64,000 nt of DNA from Nitrospira sp. (GTDB lineage Bacteria; Nitrospirota; Nitrospiria; Nitrospirales; Nitrospiraceae). Location: contig JAUYAO010000022.1 in the NCBI GenBank assembly GCA_030692565.1, forward strand, positions 1 through 64,000, written 5' to 3'. Under the pieces are notes generated by a model. It saw only the letters and a program-made list of their open reading frames with translations, was not told the origin of the DNA and did no database searches. A program made the position numbers and the translations under genes. Shown one piece after another: positions 53,770-63,014 of this stretch (position 1 is its first letter; each line of letters starts with the position of its first letter).

Positions 53770-54330
53770 ATGGCCCAGGCAACGACGACAGAGCGCTTCC
53801 TCGGTTGGCTCAAGACCATGACGTTCTACGAACTCCTGGTCGGGATGAAAGCCACGATGTCGCATCTCATTCACTACAAGCCCATCACGCTGCAGTACCC
53901 GCATGAAAAGCGGACCCTGCCGGACAACTACCGCGGCATGCTTGCGCTCCTGCGCTACGACGATGGGACGGAGAAGTGCGTCGGATGCGACCTCTGCGAA
54001 GCCGCCTGCCCGTCGCGCGTGATTCGTGTCGTGAGTGCCGAGATTCCGGGAGAACCCACGAAACGCTACTCCAAAGAATATTACATGGACATGACCCGCT
54101 GCCTGTTTTGCGGCATGTGCGTCGATGCCTGTCCGGTCGATGCCCTCGGCATGACCCGGGAGTTCGAGTGGGCGGTCTACGACAAGCGCGACCTCCAGCT
54201 GAACAAACAACAACTGCTCGCCATCGGCGACCGGTCGTTCCCCGTCCGTGAGAAGCGGCTGGAACTCCAGCACCCGAACGTGGCCTTCTTTAATGTGGCG
54301 TTCAAACACGTGCCGCAAAAACCGAATTGA
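53770..54330 (+). CDS. nuoI: NADH-quinone oxidoreductase subunit I
   Basis: 186 residues with two 4Fe-4S motifs: C-x2-C-x2-C-x3-CP in CVGCDLCEAACPSR and CLFCGMCVDACPVDA (clusters N6a/N6b), and the family N-terminus (PITLQYPHEKRTLPDNYRGM). It passes electrons to N2 in NuoB. Confidence 0.96.
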   Translation: MAQATTTERFLGWLKTMTFYELLVGMKATMSHLIHYKPITLQYPHEKRTLPDNYRGMLALLRYDDGTEKCVGCDLCEAACPSRVIRVVSAEIPGEPTKRYSKEYYMDMTRCLFCGMCVDACPVDALGMTREFEWAVYDKRDLQLNKQQLLAIGDRSFPVREKRLELQHPNVAFFNVAFKHVPQKPN

Positions 54331-54430
54331 GGACGGGCCGTTGAAGGTGCCCCGGCTCTCAAACGGAGAGGCCGGGCTGTGATGAAGCTGTGCCCGTCAC
54401 ACGACAGGGCACGGTCCTAGAGGAAACGAC

Positions 54431-54946
54431 GTGGACCACTTGTTTTTTGGATATTTCGCCGGCGTGATCGCTCTGACGGCCCTGTTCGTCGTGGCGTTCA
54501 AGAATCCGATTTACAGCGCCCTCTCGCTGCTCATCATGTTTTTCCACGTCGCAGGGCTGTACGTGACGCTGCACGCCGAATTTCTGGCCGCCGTTCAGAT
54601 CATTGTCTATGCCGGCGCCATCCTGGTCCTGTACCTCTTCGTCGTCATGTTGCTCAACCTCAAGACGGACGATCGCTACCACAGTCAGTGGCGGGCCGCC
54701 GCATTTGTCGGCGGGCCGTTGCTCATTGAGTTCTTCGTGCTCCTGGCCGGCAGCCTGTCCGCTCCGCCCGCCGCCTTGCCTCGGGTGGATATCGAGACCG
54801 GAGACAACACGCTGGCGATCGGAGAAACCCTCTTTTCGACCTACTTATTTCCGTTTGAAGTAGCCTCGCTCATCCTGCTGGTGGCCATGATCGGCGCCAT
54901 CGTCTTGGCGAAACGAGACATTGGGGAAGTGAAGAGTGAGGGGTGA
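54431..54946 (+). CDS. nuoJ: NADH-quinone oxidoreductase subunit J
   Basis: 171 residues, five membrane helices; motif FKNPIYSALSLLIMFFHVAGLYVTLHAEFLAAVQIIVYAGAILVLYLFVVMLL. It starts at GTG 54431 after AGAGGAAA. It belongs to the proton-conducting membrane arm. The gap to nuoK holds element f. Confidence 0.94.
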   Translation: MDHLFFGYFAGVIALTALFVVAFKNPIYSALSLLIMFFHVAGLYVTLHAEFLAAVQIIVYAGAILVLYLFVVMLLNLKTDDRYHSQWRAAAFVGGPLLIEFFVLLAGSLSAPPAALPRVDIETGDNTLAIGETLFSTYLFPFEVASLILLVAMIGAIVLAKRDIGEVKSEG

Positions 54947-55018
54947 TCAGTGATGAGACTGCAAAGACATTCGCTTCATAACATGCCTATCACCCATCAC
55001 GCATCACCCATCACGAGA
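54944..55018. repeat. Heptamer array in nuo operon (element f)
   Basis: Left GTGAGGGGTGATCAGTGATGAG, right ATCAC units every 7 nt (four), forming complementary arms in the nuoJ-nuoK gap. Confidence 0.8.
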
Positions 55019-55023
55019 GCACG

Positions 55024-55329
55024 ATGACCATCCCAATCACTTACTATCTGGTCTTGAGCGCCGTCGTCTTTCTGACGGGCCTGGTGGGGGTGCTCATCCG
55101 CCGCAACATCATCGCGATTCTGCTGTCGGTGGAATTGATGCTGAACGCCACGAACATCAACTTCGTGGCCTTCTCCGAACATCTGCGCGATCTGGGCGGA
55201 CAGGTCTTCGTCTTCTTCGCCCTCACCGTGGCGGCCGCCGAAGTGGCGGTCGGATTGGCGATCATCATCGCGCTGCACCGGTCCAAAGACACGATCAACG
55301 TAGAACAGTTCAATCTGCTGAAATGGTAA
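55024..55329 (+). CDS. nuoK: NADH-quinone oxidoreductase subunit K
   Basis: 101 residues, three helices. The conserved carboxylates for proton transfer are Glu in [13 protein letters not shown] and Glu in [13 protein letters not shown]. Normal length for the family. Confidence 0.96.
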   Translation: MTIPITYYLVLSAVVFLTGLVGVLIRRNIIAILLSVELMLNATNINFVAFSEHLRDLGGQVFVFFALTVAAAEVAVGLAIIIALHRSKDTINVEQFNLLKW

Positions 55330-55337
55330 AAATCGCC

Positions 55338-55426
55338 AATGGTCATTCGTCAAGCGTCACGCGTGGGAGTATGGGGAAGTCGGCCACCGGCTCCTCTTCA
55401 CGAATGACGATTGACGTTTGACGGCT
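55338..55426. repeat. Heptamer array in nuo operon (element g)
   Basis: Left TCATTCGTCAAGCGTCACGCG, right CACGAATGACGATTGACGTTTGACGG; complementary arms with 7-nt period in the nuoK-nuoL gap. Confidence 0.8.
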
Positions 55427-55433
55427 TTCACTT

Positions 55434-57332
55434 ATGTTGTACGCACTTATTCCATTGCTCCCGCTGGCCGCCTTTCTCGTTCTGGGCCTGGCCGGCAACC
55501 GTATCAAGGAACGCGCGCACCTCGTCGCCGTGCCGGCGGTGGTCCTGTCGTGGTTCCTCTCCGCGTTCGCATTCTTTGAAGTCGCCCAGGGCTCTCCGAT
55601 CAGCCAACCGCTCTATACCTGGCTGACGTCCGGCCATCTCGACATCCACATCGGACTCTATCTCGACCGCCTGACCGTCGTGATGCTCCTGCTGGTCACG
55701 ACCGTCAGTTCGCTCGTCCACATCTACACCATCGGCTACATGCACGGGGAAGCGGGCTATGCCCGCTTCTTCAGCTACATCGCCCTGTTCACGTTCTCGA
55801 TGCTGATGCTGGTGCTGGCGGACAACTTGTTACAGTTGTTCGTCTTCTGGGAAGCGGTCGGGCTCTGCTCGTATCTCTTGATCGGCCATTGGTATGAACG
55901 CGCCCCGGCCTGCGCCGCCGCGACCAAAGCGTTTCTCGTCAATCGCGTGGGAGACTTCGGCTTCATGCTGGGCCTCCTGCTGGTCTGGTACTCCTTCGGC
56001 TCGCTGAACTATCTGGAGATTTTTCCCGCAGCCCATGAAGCGGCCAACCTGACGATGAATGTGCTGGGCCCCTTCGGCGGAACCTGGACTGTGTCGGTGT
56101 TTACGTTGATCTGCCTGCTGTTGTTTACGGGCGCCATCGGCAAATCGGCGCAGGTGCCGCTGCATGTCTGGCTGCCGGATGCCATGGAAGGCCCGACGCC
56201 CATTTCTGCGTTGATTCATGCCGCCACGATGGTGACCGCCGGCGTCTTCATGGTGGCCAGACTGGCTCCCCTCTATAACTTGTCGCCGACCGCCATGACC
56301 GTGGTCGCGCTGGTCGGAGCCGCCACGATGGTGCTCGGCGCGACCATCGCGTTGACCCAGACCGACATCAAACGCGTCGTTGCTTACTCGACCGTCAGCC
56401 AACTCGGCTACATGGTCATGGCCTGCGGTCTCGGCGCCTACAGCGCCGGCATGTACCATTTGCTGACGCACGGCGCCTTCAAAGCCTTGCTCTTCCTGGG
56501 CTGCGGCTCGGTGATCATCGCGCTCCACCATGAACAGGATATGCGCCACATGGGCGGCCTGAAAGACAAGCTGCCGGTCACCTACTGGACGTTCATCGTC
56601 GGCTCGCTGGCATTAGCCGGCTTTCCGTTAACCGCCGGCTTCTTCAGTAAGGACGATCTGCTGATCTCGGCCTGGTTCTCCGGCCCGCTTGGTCAGGTGC
56701 TCACCGTACTGGGATTGCTGACGGCCCTGATGACCGCGTTCTATAGCTTCAGGCTGGTCTTCGTCACGTTCTGGGGTCCCTCCCATGTCGATAAGAAGCA
56801 CGCCAAGCATGTGCATGAGCCGTCGAACACGATGACCTTTCCGCTGATCGTACTCGCCGCCTTGAGTATCGCGGCCGGTTATGTCGGGATCCCCGAATTT
56901 CTCGCCCCGGTGTTTGGCCACGGCGAAGCCGCCGCAGCCCATCACGGCGATGCTGGATTTGCGATCATGATCATCGCCACCCTCATGGGTCTGACGGGGA
57001 TTGCCGGAGCCTACTATGTTTACGTGTTAAATCCCCAGCTGCCGGATCAATTCGCCGGCCGGTGGAAAGCGTTGTACGAAGGCTCGTTGAATAAGTGGTA
57101 TGTGGACGAGGCCTATGATCGCGCGTTCGTGAAACCGACATTGGCGGTCGCCACCGACATGTGGAAGCGCATCGACGTGGCCGTGATCGACGGCGCAGTG
57201 AACGGCATCGCCCGCGGGATCGCCTGGGGCGGATGGCTGTTGCGCCTGATTCAAAGCGGACAGACGCAGCACTATGCGCTCGCGATGGCGCTCGGCATGG
57301 TCATTTTGGTGACGGTCTTTTTGGTGTTCTGA
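55434..57332 (+). CDS. nuoL: NADH-quinone oxidoreductase subunit L
   Basis: 632 residues, antiporter-like membrane subunit at the distal end. Motifs LLQLFVFWEAVGLCSYLLIG, KSAQVPLHVWLPDAMEGPTPISALIHAATMVTAGVFM with the key Glu/Lys/His residues, and a C-terminal lateral helix that ends VILVTVFLVF. Length is normal for NuoL. Confidence 0.97.
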   Translation: MLYALIPLLPLAAFLVLGLAGNRIKERAHLVAVPAVVLSWFLSAFAFFEVAQGSPISQPLYTWLTSGHLDIHIGLYLDRLTVVMLLLVTTVSSLVHIYTIGYMHGEAGYARFFSYIALFTFSMLMLVLADNLLQLFVFWEAVGLCSYLLIGHWYERAPACAAATKAFLVNRVGDFGFMLGLLLVWYSFGSLNYLEIFPAAHEAANLTMNVLGPFGGTWTVSVFTLICLLLFTGAIGKSAQVPLHVWLPDAMEGPTPISALIHAATMVTAGVFMVARLAPLYNLSPTAMTVVALVGAATMVLGATIALTQTDIKRVVAYSTVSQLGYMVMACGLGAYSAGMYHLLTHGAFKALLFLGCGSVIIALHHEQDMRHMGGLKDKLPVTYWTFIVGSLALAGFPLTAGFFSKDDLLISAWFSGPLGQVLTVLGLLTALMTAFYSFRLVFVTFWGPSHVDKKHAKHVHEPSNTMTFPLIVLAALSIAAGYVGIPEFLAPVFGHGEAAAAHHGDAGFAIMIIATLMGLTGIAGAYYVYVLNPQLPDQFAGRWKALYEGSLNKWYVDEAYDRAFVKPTLAVATDMWKRIDVAVIDGAVNGIARGIAWGGWLLRLIQSGQTQHYALAMALGMVILVTVFLVF

Positions 57333-57338
57333 GGTCCT

Positions 57339-58904
57339 ATGCAATCGGGCGGATTTCCCTGGCTGACATTGCTGATCTTCCTTCCGCTGGCAGGCGCAGC
57401 CGCGCTGTTCTTCGTCAAGGAGACCAATGTCCGGATGGTGGCCCTAGGGGTCACGATCGCCAATTTGCTGATCTCGCTCCCCCTCTGGTGGCTGTTCGAC
57501 GCCTCATCGAGCCAGATGCAGTTTGCCGAGAATGTGGTATGGATCACGTCACCGCCCATTCATTACCACTTGGGATTGGACGGGATCAGCCTGCCGCTCA
57601 TTTTGATGACGACCCTGCTCATGCCGCTCTGCGTGGCGATTTCCTGGCGTTCGATCGACCAGCGGGTCAGCAGCTTCATGGCCATGCTGCTCATCATGGA
57701 AGGCGCCATGATCGGCGTCTTCGCGGCGTTGGATTTTGTGCTCTTCTATGTGTTCTGGGAAGCGATGCTGATCCCGATGTATCTTCTCATCGGAGTGTGG
57801 GGCGGACCGAACCGGCTCTACGCCGCCATCAAGTTCTTCCTGTATACGCTGGCCGGAAGCATCCTGCTATTAGTGGCGATTCTGGCCCTGTATTTCCAGG
57901 GCGGCCATACCTTCGACATCGTGCAACTCAGCCAGCAAGCCTATTCACCCAGGCTCCAGTTCTGGCTCTTCATCGCGTTCTTTGCCGCCTTTGCGGTGAA
58001 GGTCCCGATGTTTCCGTTCCACACCTGGTTGCCGGACGCCCACGTCGAAGCGCCGACCGCCGGCAGCGTGATCCTCGCGAGCGTCCTGTTGAAGATGGGC
58101 ACCTATGGGTTTCTGCGATTCAGTCTGCCCATGCTCCCGGACGCCTCGAAAGACTTCACTCCCATGATCGTGGCCCTCTCGATCATCGCCATCGTGTACG
58201 GCGCCTATATGGCCCTGGCCCAGGCGGACCTGAAGAAACTCATCGCCTACTCCAGCGTGAGCCACATGGGTTTTGTGACGCTCGGCCTCTTCATGTTCAA
58301 TCAGCAAGGCATCGAAGGCGCCGTGATGCAGATGGTCAACCACGGCATTACCACCGGCGGCCTCTTCCTCTGCGTGGGCGTGATCTACGAACGGACGCAT
58401 AGCCGGCAGATTGCCGACAATGTCGGGCTGACAAAACCGATGCCGCAGTATGCGACGCTGCTGGTGATTTTCTCCCTCTCGTCGCTGGGCCTCCCCGGCA
58501 CCAACAGTTTTGTGGGTGAATTTCTGGTGTTGGTCGGCACGTTCCTCTGGAGCAAGATCGCGGCGGCCCTCGCCTCGATCGGGATCATCTTAGCCGCAGC
58601 CTACATGCTTTGGATGGTCCAGCGGGTCGCGTTCGGGATCCCATCGCCTCAGCAATTGCCGAAACTGACCGATCTGAATCGGCGCGAGATGGCGACGCTG
58701 ATTCCGCTCGTCGTGCTGGTCTTCTGGATCGGCTTGTTTCCAAATCCGATTCTGAGCCGTATGCACGCCTCGGTCACCAATGTCGTCGCCCGCGCGACGC
58801 ATGGCCCGCAGGAGTCTCCGACCTCAACCGGTCAGATCGCTCCAGTCGTCGAGCCGGTTCCCGCTCCCCAGACCGTACAGTCGATGGAGGCCGCACGCCC
58901 ATGA
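57339..58904 (+). CDS. nuoM: NADH-quinone oxidoreductase subunit M
   Basis: 521 residues; antiporter-like subunit. Motifs LFYVFWEAMLIPMYLLIGVWGGPNRLYAA, VKVPMFPFHTWLPDAHVEAPTAGSVILASVLLKMGTYGFLRF. Only one NuoM is encoded here, unlike the two-NuoM complexes reported for some nitrite oxidisers. Its TGA overlaps nuoN's ATG (ATGA). Confidence 0.97.
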   Translation: MQSGGFPWLTLLIFLPLAGAAALFFVKETNVRMVALGVTIANLLISLPLWWLFDASSSQMQFAENVVWITSPPIHYHLGLDGISLPLILMTTLLMPLCVAISWRSIDQRVSSFMAMLLIMEGAMIGVFAALDFVLFYVFWEAMLIPMYLLIGVWGGPNRLYAAIKFFLYTLAGSILLLVAILALYFQGGHTFDIVQLSQQAYSPRLQFWLFIAFFAAFAVKVPMFPFHTWLPDAHVEAPTAGSVILASVLLKMGTYGFLRFSLPMLPDASKDFTPMIVALSIIAIVYGAYMALAQADLKKLIAYSSVSHMGFVTLGLFMFNQQGIEGAVMQMVNHGITTGGLFLCVGVIYERTHSRQIADNVGLTKPMPQYATLLVIFSLSSLGLPGTNSFVGEFLVLVGTFLWSKIAAALASIGIILAAAYMLWMVQRVAFGIPSPQQLPKLTDLNRREMATLIPLVVLVFWIGLFPNPILSRMHASVTNVVARATHGPQESPTSTGQIAPVVEPVPAPQTVQSMEAARP

Positions 58905-60376
58905 TGCTCTCGGCACACGATCTGTTCGCTATTCTGCCGGAGTTGCTGGTCGTCTTCGCCGCCTGTGCGGTCCTGGCCCTGGACCCGATTACACCCTCGT
59001 CCAAGAAGGACGGCCTGGCCTGGCTCAGCCTGGGCACCATGGCCATTTGCATGGGATTGACCGCCGCGCGTTTCGGCTCGCCGACGACGGCCTTCGGCGG
59101 CCTGGTCGTAATCGACAATTACTCCTGCTTCTGGAAGCTTCTCCTCTATTTCGTGACCGGACTGACGATTCTGCTGTCCTTCCCGTACCTGAAAGAGGAA
59201 CGCATCTATCTCGGCGAGTACTATGGATTCATCCTCCTCGCCCTCTCCGGCATGATGGTTATGGTCTCCGGCGCCGATCTGCTGACCATCTACCTCGGCA
59301 CCGAACTCATGTCTCTCTCCCTCTATGTCATGGCCGGCCTCAAGCGGGGAGAGGCGAAGTCGCTCGAAGCCTCGGCCAAGTACTTTGTGCTCGGGGCCTT
59401 TTCATCCGGCATTCTGCTTTATGGAATTTCGCTGCTGTACGGCTCGGCCGGCAGCACGCAACTCCCGGCCATCGCCGCCGCGATCGCCGGACGGAGCCTG
59501 GACGATCCCTTGCTCCTCTTCGCCACGATCCTCATCGCCGTAGGGTTCAGCTTCAAGCTGGCCGTCGTGCCCTTCCATATGTGGACGCCGGACGTGTACC
59601 AGGGCGCCCCGACCTCCGTCACGGCTTTTATGGCGGTGGCCTCGAAAGCCGCCAGCTTCGGCGCCTTCATGCGGGTCTTCGTCGAAGGACTCGGCGGCGT
59701 GCGGGCCAACTGGTCGTTGATGTTCCTGCTGCTCTGCATTGGAACCCTGATCCTGGGCAACATCGTCGCGCTCGTGCAAACGAACGTGAAACGCATGCTC
59801 GCCTATTCGAGCATTGCCCACGCAGGCTATGCCCTGATCGGCGTCGTGGCCGCCGGCCGACTGGCTCCGGCGGAAGCCTCATCCGCCGTTTCAAGCGTCA
59901 TGCTCTATATTGCCCTGTACGCCTTCATGACCTTCGGCGCCTTTGCTATCATTGCGATGTTGCGGAAGGGCGGCCTGGAGGGCGATGAGATCGAAGATTT
60001 CAGCGGCCTGGCAAAACGCCACCCGTTCGCCGCGCTCCTCATGATGGTCTTCATGGTTTCACTGGCCGGCATCCCGCCGACGGCCGGCTTTATCGGAAAA
60101 TTCTATGTCTTCATGTCGGCCGTACAGGCAGGACTCACTTGGCTGGCGGTACTGGCCCTGGTCTTTGCGGCAATCTCTGCCTACTTCTACCTGCGGCTGG
60201 TGATGGTGATGTACATGCGGGAACCGGAAGCGGTCACCGCATTGTCGCCCAGGTTCGTGTCGTCCCCGGCCCTCTCCATTGTGCTGGCCTGTGCCATCGC
60301 CGGCGTGGTGTTCTTCGGATTCTATCCCGATCCGATAGTGAACCTGGCAACCCAGGCCGCCCTCACGTTGAAATAG
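58901..60376 (+). CDS. nuoN: NADH-quinone oxidoreductase subunit N
   Basis: 491 residues; antiporter-like subunit: MSLSLYVMAGLKRGEAKSLEASAKYFVLGAFSSGILLYG, FKLAVVPFHMWTPDVYQGAPTSVTAFMAVASKAASFGAF. The frame is open further up, but ATG 58901 (or 58904) overlaps the nuoM stop. Last gene of the operon. Confidence 0.96.
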   Translation: MMLSAHDLFAILPELLVVFAACAVLALDPITPSSKKDGLAWLSLGTMAICMGLTAARFGSPTTAFGGLVVIDNYSCFWKLLLYFVTGLTILLSFPYLKEERIYLGEYYGFILLALSGMMVMVSGADLLTIYLGTELMSLSLYVMAGLKRGEAKSLEASAKYFVLGAFSSGILLYGISLLYGSAGSTQLPAIAAAIAGRSLDDPLLLFATILIAVGFSFKLAVVPFHMWTPDVYQGAPTSVTAFMAVASKAASFGAFMRVFVEGLGGVRANWSLMFLLLCIGTLILGNIVALVQTNVKRMLAYSSIAHAGYALIGVVAAGRLAPAEASSAVSSVMLYIALYAFMTFGAFAIIAMLRKGGLEGDEIEDFSGLAKRHPFAALLMMVFMVSLAGIPPTAGFIGKFYVFMSAVQAGLTWLAVLALVFAAISAYFYLRLVMVMYMREPEAVTALSPRFVSSPALSIVLACAIAGVVFFGFYPDPIVNLATQAALTLK

Positions 60377-60489
60377 CGCTTCCGGTTCCTCAAATAGGGT
60401 GCGCCCCTGGGAAACCCGTGCTAGGCTGACGTTCGTCGAGAGACAACGCTGCGCCAGACACGCCCATCGCACGCATCCTGGACTGAAAC

Positions 60490-61347
60490 ATGATGCAAGC
60501 CGTCCGGTTTATTCTCGATCTACTCAAAGCCTTTCAGCGCCACGGCTGCGCCAGCCTGGCAGCCTCTTTGGCGTTTTTCTCACTCCTCTCCCTCTTTCCC
60601 CTCGTATTTCTACTGCTCTACGGCATCAGCTTTCTCGTGAGCCAAGATGTGATCGGCGAGCAGTTCCTCTTGAGCTTTCTGAAAGGCTTTCTCCCGTCGC
60701 TGGGTGAGCGCCTGGCTGAAGAGCTGCATCGCATCAGTGTGCTGGAGAGCGTGCGGTGGGCCGTCTTTTTGTCGTTCGCCTGGTTCGGAGCCCTGGTGTT
60801 TTACGAATTGGACTATGCGCTGAACGTCGTCTTCGAAAGCACCTGGAAACGTCACCCCCTGATCTCGACGGCGATTTCAGTCGCCTCACTGGGCGCCACC
60901 GGACTGCTTCTGATCATTTCCTATGTGGCGACACAGATTATCAATTTCCTGACCAGCTACGTTCCTCAGCTGTGGGGACTGGATCTGGTGGCGCTGGCCG
61001 CGCATGATTTTCTGCTGACCTACACCATCCCCTTCGGCCTGGCCTTTTTGACCGTCACCGGTTTGTACCGGTTCGTCCCGCGCCGGCCCCCGCATTGGCG
61101 GGAAGCCATGATCGGGGGCATCACGTTCGGCCTGCTGTGGGTGGCCGCCAAACTGCTGTTCGTCACCTATAGCGGCTATGCCACGGTCTATGTGCGGCTG
61201 TACGGTTCACTCCTGGAGATCGTCCTCATGCTGCTGTGGGTCTACTACTCGGCCGTCCTGCTGCTTTTCGGCGCGGTCGTGGCCCACAAACTCCAGCAGC
61301 ATGCCCAGGCCACTCCCCCTCCAGCGGCTCCACCCGCGGCTGCCTAG
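60490..61347 (+). CDS. YihY/BrkB-family inner-membrane protein
   Basis: 285 residues, about six membrane helices; typical FQRHGCASLAASLAFFSLLSLFPLVFLLLYG, and near the C-terminus RLYGSLLEIVLMLLWVYYSAVLLLFGAVVAHKL. The family was once named ribonuclease BN by mistake; its function is unknown. The C-terminus ends in a Pro/Ala tail. Starts 113 nt after nuoN, so it may be a separate unit. Confidence 0.85.
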   Translation: MMQAVRFILDLLKAFQRHGCASLAASLAFFSLLSLFPLVFLLLYGISFLVSQDVIGEQFLLSFLKGFLPSLGERLAEELHRISVLESVRWAVFLSFAWFGALVFYELDYALNVVFESTWKRHPLISTAISVASLGATGLLLIISYVATQIINFLTSYVPQLWGLDLVALAAHDFLLTYTIPFGLAFLTVTGLYRFVPRRPPHWREAMIGGITFGLLWVAAKLLFVTYSGYATVYVRLYGSLLEIVLMLLWVYYSAVLLLFGAVVAHKLQQHAQATPPPAAPPAAA

Positions 61348-61364
61348 TCACTGCCAAATCCAGC

Positions 61365-61489
61365 GGGATGCTCAAAAAGTTTGTCCAGCAAGGCCGCAGC
61401 GAGTGAAGGGCCGAGGCGTACCCACCGGGGTACGTTGAGGGTCTGAACGATGCGAGAACGCCGCTGGCGGACTTTTTCAGCATCCCGCC
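61365..61489. repeat. Dispersed hairpin element, copy 4 (shortest)
   Basis: Starts GGGATGCTCAAAAAGT and ends ACTTTTTCAGCATCCC. It lacks the GCGAAGCGCTTCGGC block of copies 2 and 3. It lies between the BrkB-type and the next membrane protein gene. Confidence 0.85.
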
Positions 61490-61566
61490 AATGCAACTTC
61501 CGGCCTTTTCCTAGGCGATCCCTTCCTTCCTCGATACAATGGCTTCCGGCCATAAAAGGGAGCGGC

Positions 61567-62925
61567 ATGTCGGACGACTTCGGCAAAGAACTGTTAATGC
61601 TGGGCGGGACCATCGCGGGCTTTGTGGCAGCGTTGCTCACGGTCCTCGAAAAGCTCCTCGACTTTCAGACCCGTATGCACGGCAAGAAAGAGGCGAAGGG
61701 ATCGTCCCGGCCTGAGCGAGCCGTGCCAGAATCGCCCTCCACCATCGACTTCTTCTCTTCCAAACCCCTGCGCGGATCGTCCTATCTCCTCTTGTATGAA
61801 ACCAGTGTGATCGTCGCCGCCGGCGTCTTGTTGAACTATGTCGGCCTCACGCTCAGCCGCCATATGGAAAGCATTCTCTTCCTGGATATGACCGGCACGG
61901 CCCTGGTCGCATTTCTCTTGGGCCCTTGGTGGGGCGCGATCGTCGCGCTGCTCTCGAACTCCGTCGTGAACTGGTTGCTGTATCCGGAAGCCGGCGCCGA
62001 TGTCGTGATCTTCCCCTGGTCGCTCGTGAATATGACCGGCGCACTCTTCTGGGGCGTCATGGCGAGACAACCTGGTTTCCAAAAGTATGTGCGGACGGCC
62101 AAGAGCTCCGCCCTGGCCCATAGCTGGTTTCTGTTGAGTTTCGGGCTCGTCGGGGCAGTGGTCATGAGCATCCCCGGCACACTCGTGCAGGCAGCCCTGA
62201 ATGAACGCACCGTCTTCGCGTTGAATCCTGAGGTGGCGGAAGCACTCAGCGCGCGCGTGATCCAGTGGGAAACCGTCGTGCGAGGTTCCATTGAGACGAT
62301 GCTGGGCGTGCAATGGGGAGAGAGCATCAGCTGGTATGTAGTGAACTGGTTCCAGAACATCGTCCGGTACATTCCGGACAAGACCATGAGCGCGGCCATC
62401 GCGCTCGTGGTGCTGAAGTACGGCTATCCGTTGTTTGAGCAGGAATTGATCCACGGCGGCCCTGAAAAAGAACCGCCCGGCGATGAGCGCGTGCTGCCGT
62501 TGGTCCTCGGCCTGCTCTATGCGCCGTCCTACGCGACGCTCATCAGCAGCGAGAGCTATGCCGGCATGCAGTTCTGGCCGCTTTGGTCGCTACCCTGGCT
62601 CTTCATTGTGATGGGCTACTTCAAGCTGCGCTATTGGGGGGCGACGGATGAGATGTTGCACGAAGCCCGCCTCGAACGCGCGGAGCGCTACGCCCGCGCA
62701 CTCAAACCGATCGGGAAGGAGCCGTCCTATGAATTCTGCCGGCGACTGACCTTCGTGACGCTCGTCGCCAGCCTTATCTTTGCCCTGTGCCTGCCCATCC
62801 TTTTAATGGACTTCTATCGCGTCACCTTCAAATTCTTCTGCGTGGTCTACGGCTTTCTGCTCGTCGTCCACCTCATCCGCGTCGCCATCGCCCAGAATAT
62901 TTCCGTGGCAAGATCGGATGGATGA
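61567..62925 (+). CDS. Membrane protein resembling ECF-transporter S components
   Basis: 452 residues: N-terminal helix, a cytosolic charged linker (residues about 38-65), then about ten helices. The stretch DMTGTALVAFLLGPWWGAIVALLSNSVVNWLLYP is reminiscent of ECF substrate-binding components and sensor membrane domains, but the protein is much longer and no energising component is near. The frame is open to 61450 through repeat copy 4; ATG 61567 after AAGGGAG is chosen. Function not recognised. Confidence 0.6.
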   Translation: MSDDFGKELLMLGGTIAGFVAALLTVLEKLLDFQTRMHGKKEAKGSSRPERAVPESPSTIDFFSSKPLRGSSYLLLYETSVIVAAGVLLNYVGLTLSRHMESILFLDMTGTALVAFLLGPWWGAIVALLSNSVVNWLLYPEAGADVVIFPWSLVNMTGALFWGVMARQPGFQKYVRTAKSSALAHSWFLLSFGLVGAVVMSIPGTLVQAALNERTVFALNPEVAEALSARVIQWETVVRGSIETMLGVQWGESISWYVVNWFQNIVRYIPDKTMSAAIALVVLKYGYPLFEQELIHGGPEKEPPGDERVLPLVLGLLYAPSYATLISSESYAGMQFWPLWSLPWLFIVMGYFKLRYWGATDEMLHEARLERAERYARALKPIGKEPSYEFCRRLTFVTLVASLIFALCLPILLMDFYRVTFKFFCVVYGFLLVVHLIRVAIAQNISVARSDG

Positions 62926-62930
62926 ACACG

Positions 62931-63013
62931 TCATTCGTCAGTAGTCACTCGTCAACTGTGGAGGCCGGACCGCCTCAAGCCGATTGACGAATGGCGTTTG
63001 ACGGTTGACGAGG
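62931..63013. repeat. Intergenic inverted heptamer array (element h)
   Basis: Left CGTCATTCGTCAGTAGTCAC and onward, right GATTGACGAATGGCGTTTGAC and onward; 7-nt period, complementary arms, between convergent genes. Confidence 0.8.
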
Positions 63014-63014
63014 G

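Noticed and set aside
60490-61347. Ribonuclease BN annotation
   Set aside because: The YihY/BrkB family was misnamed; the sequence is a multi-helix membrane protein with no nuclease motif.
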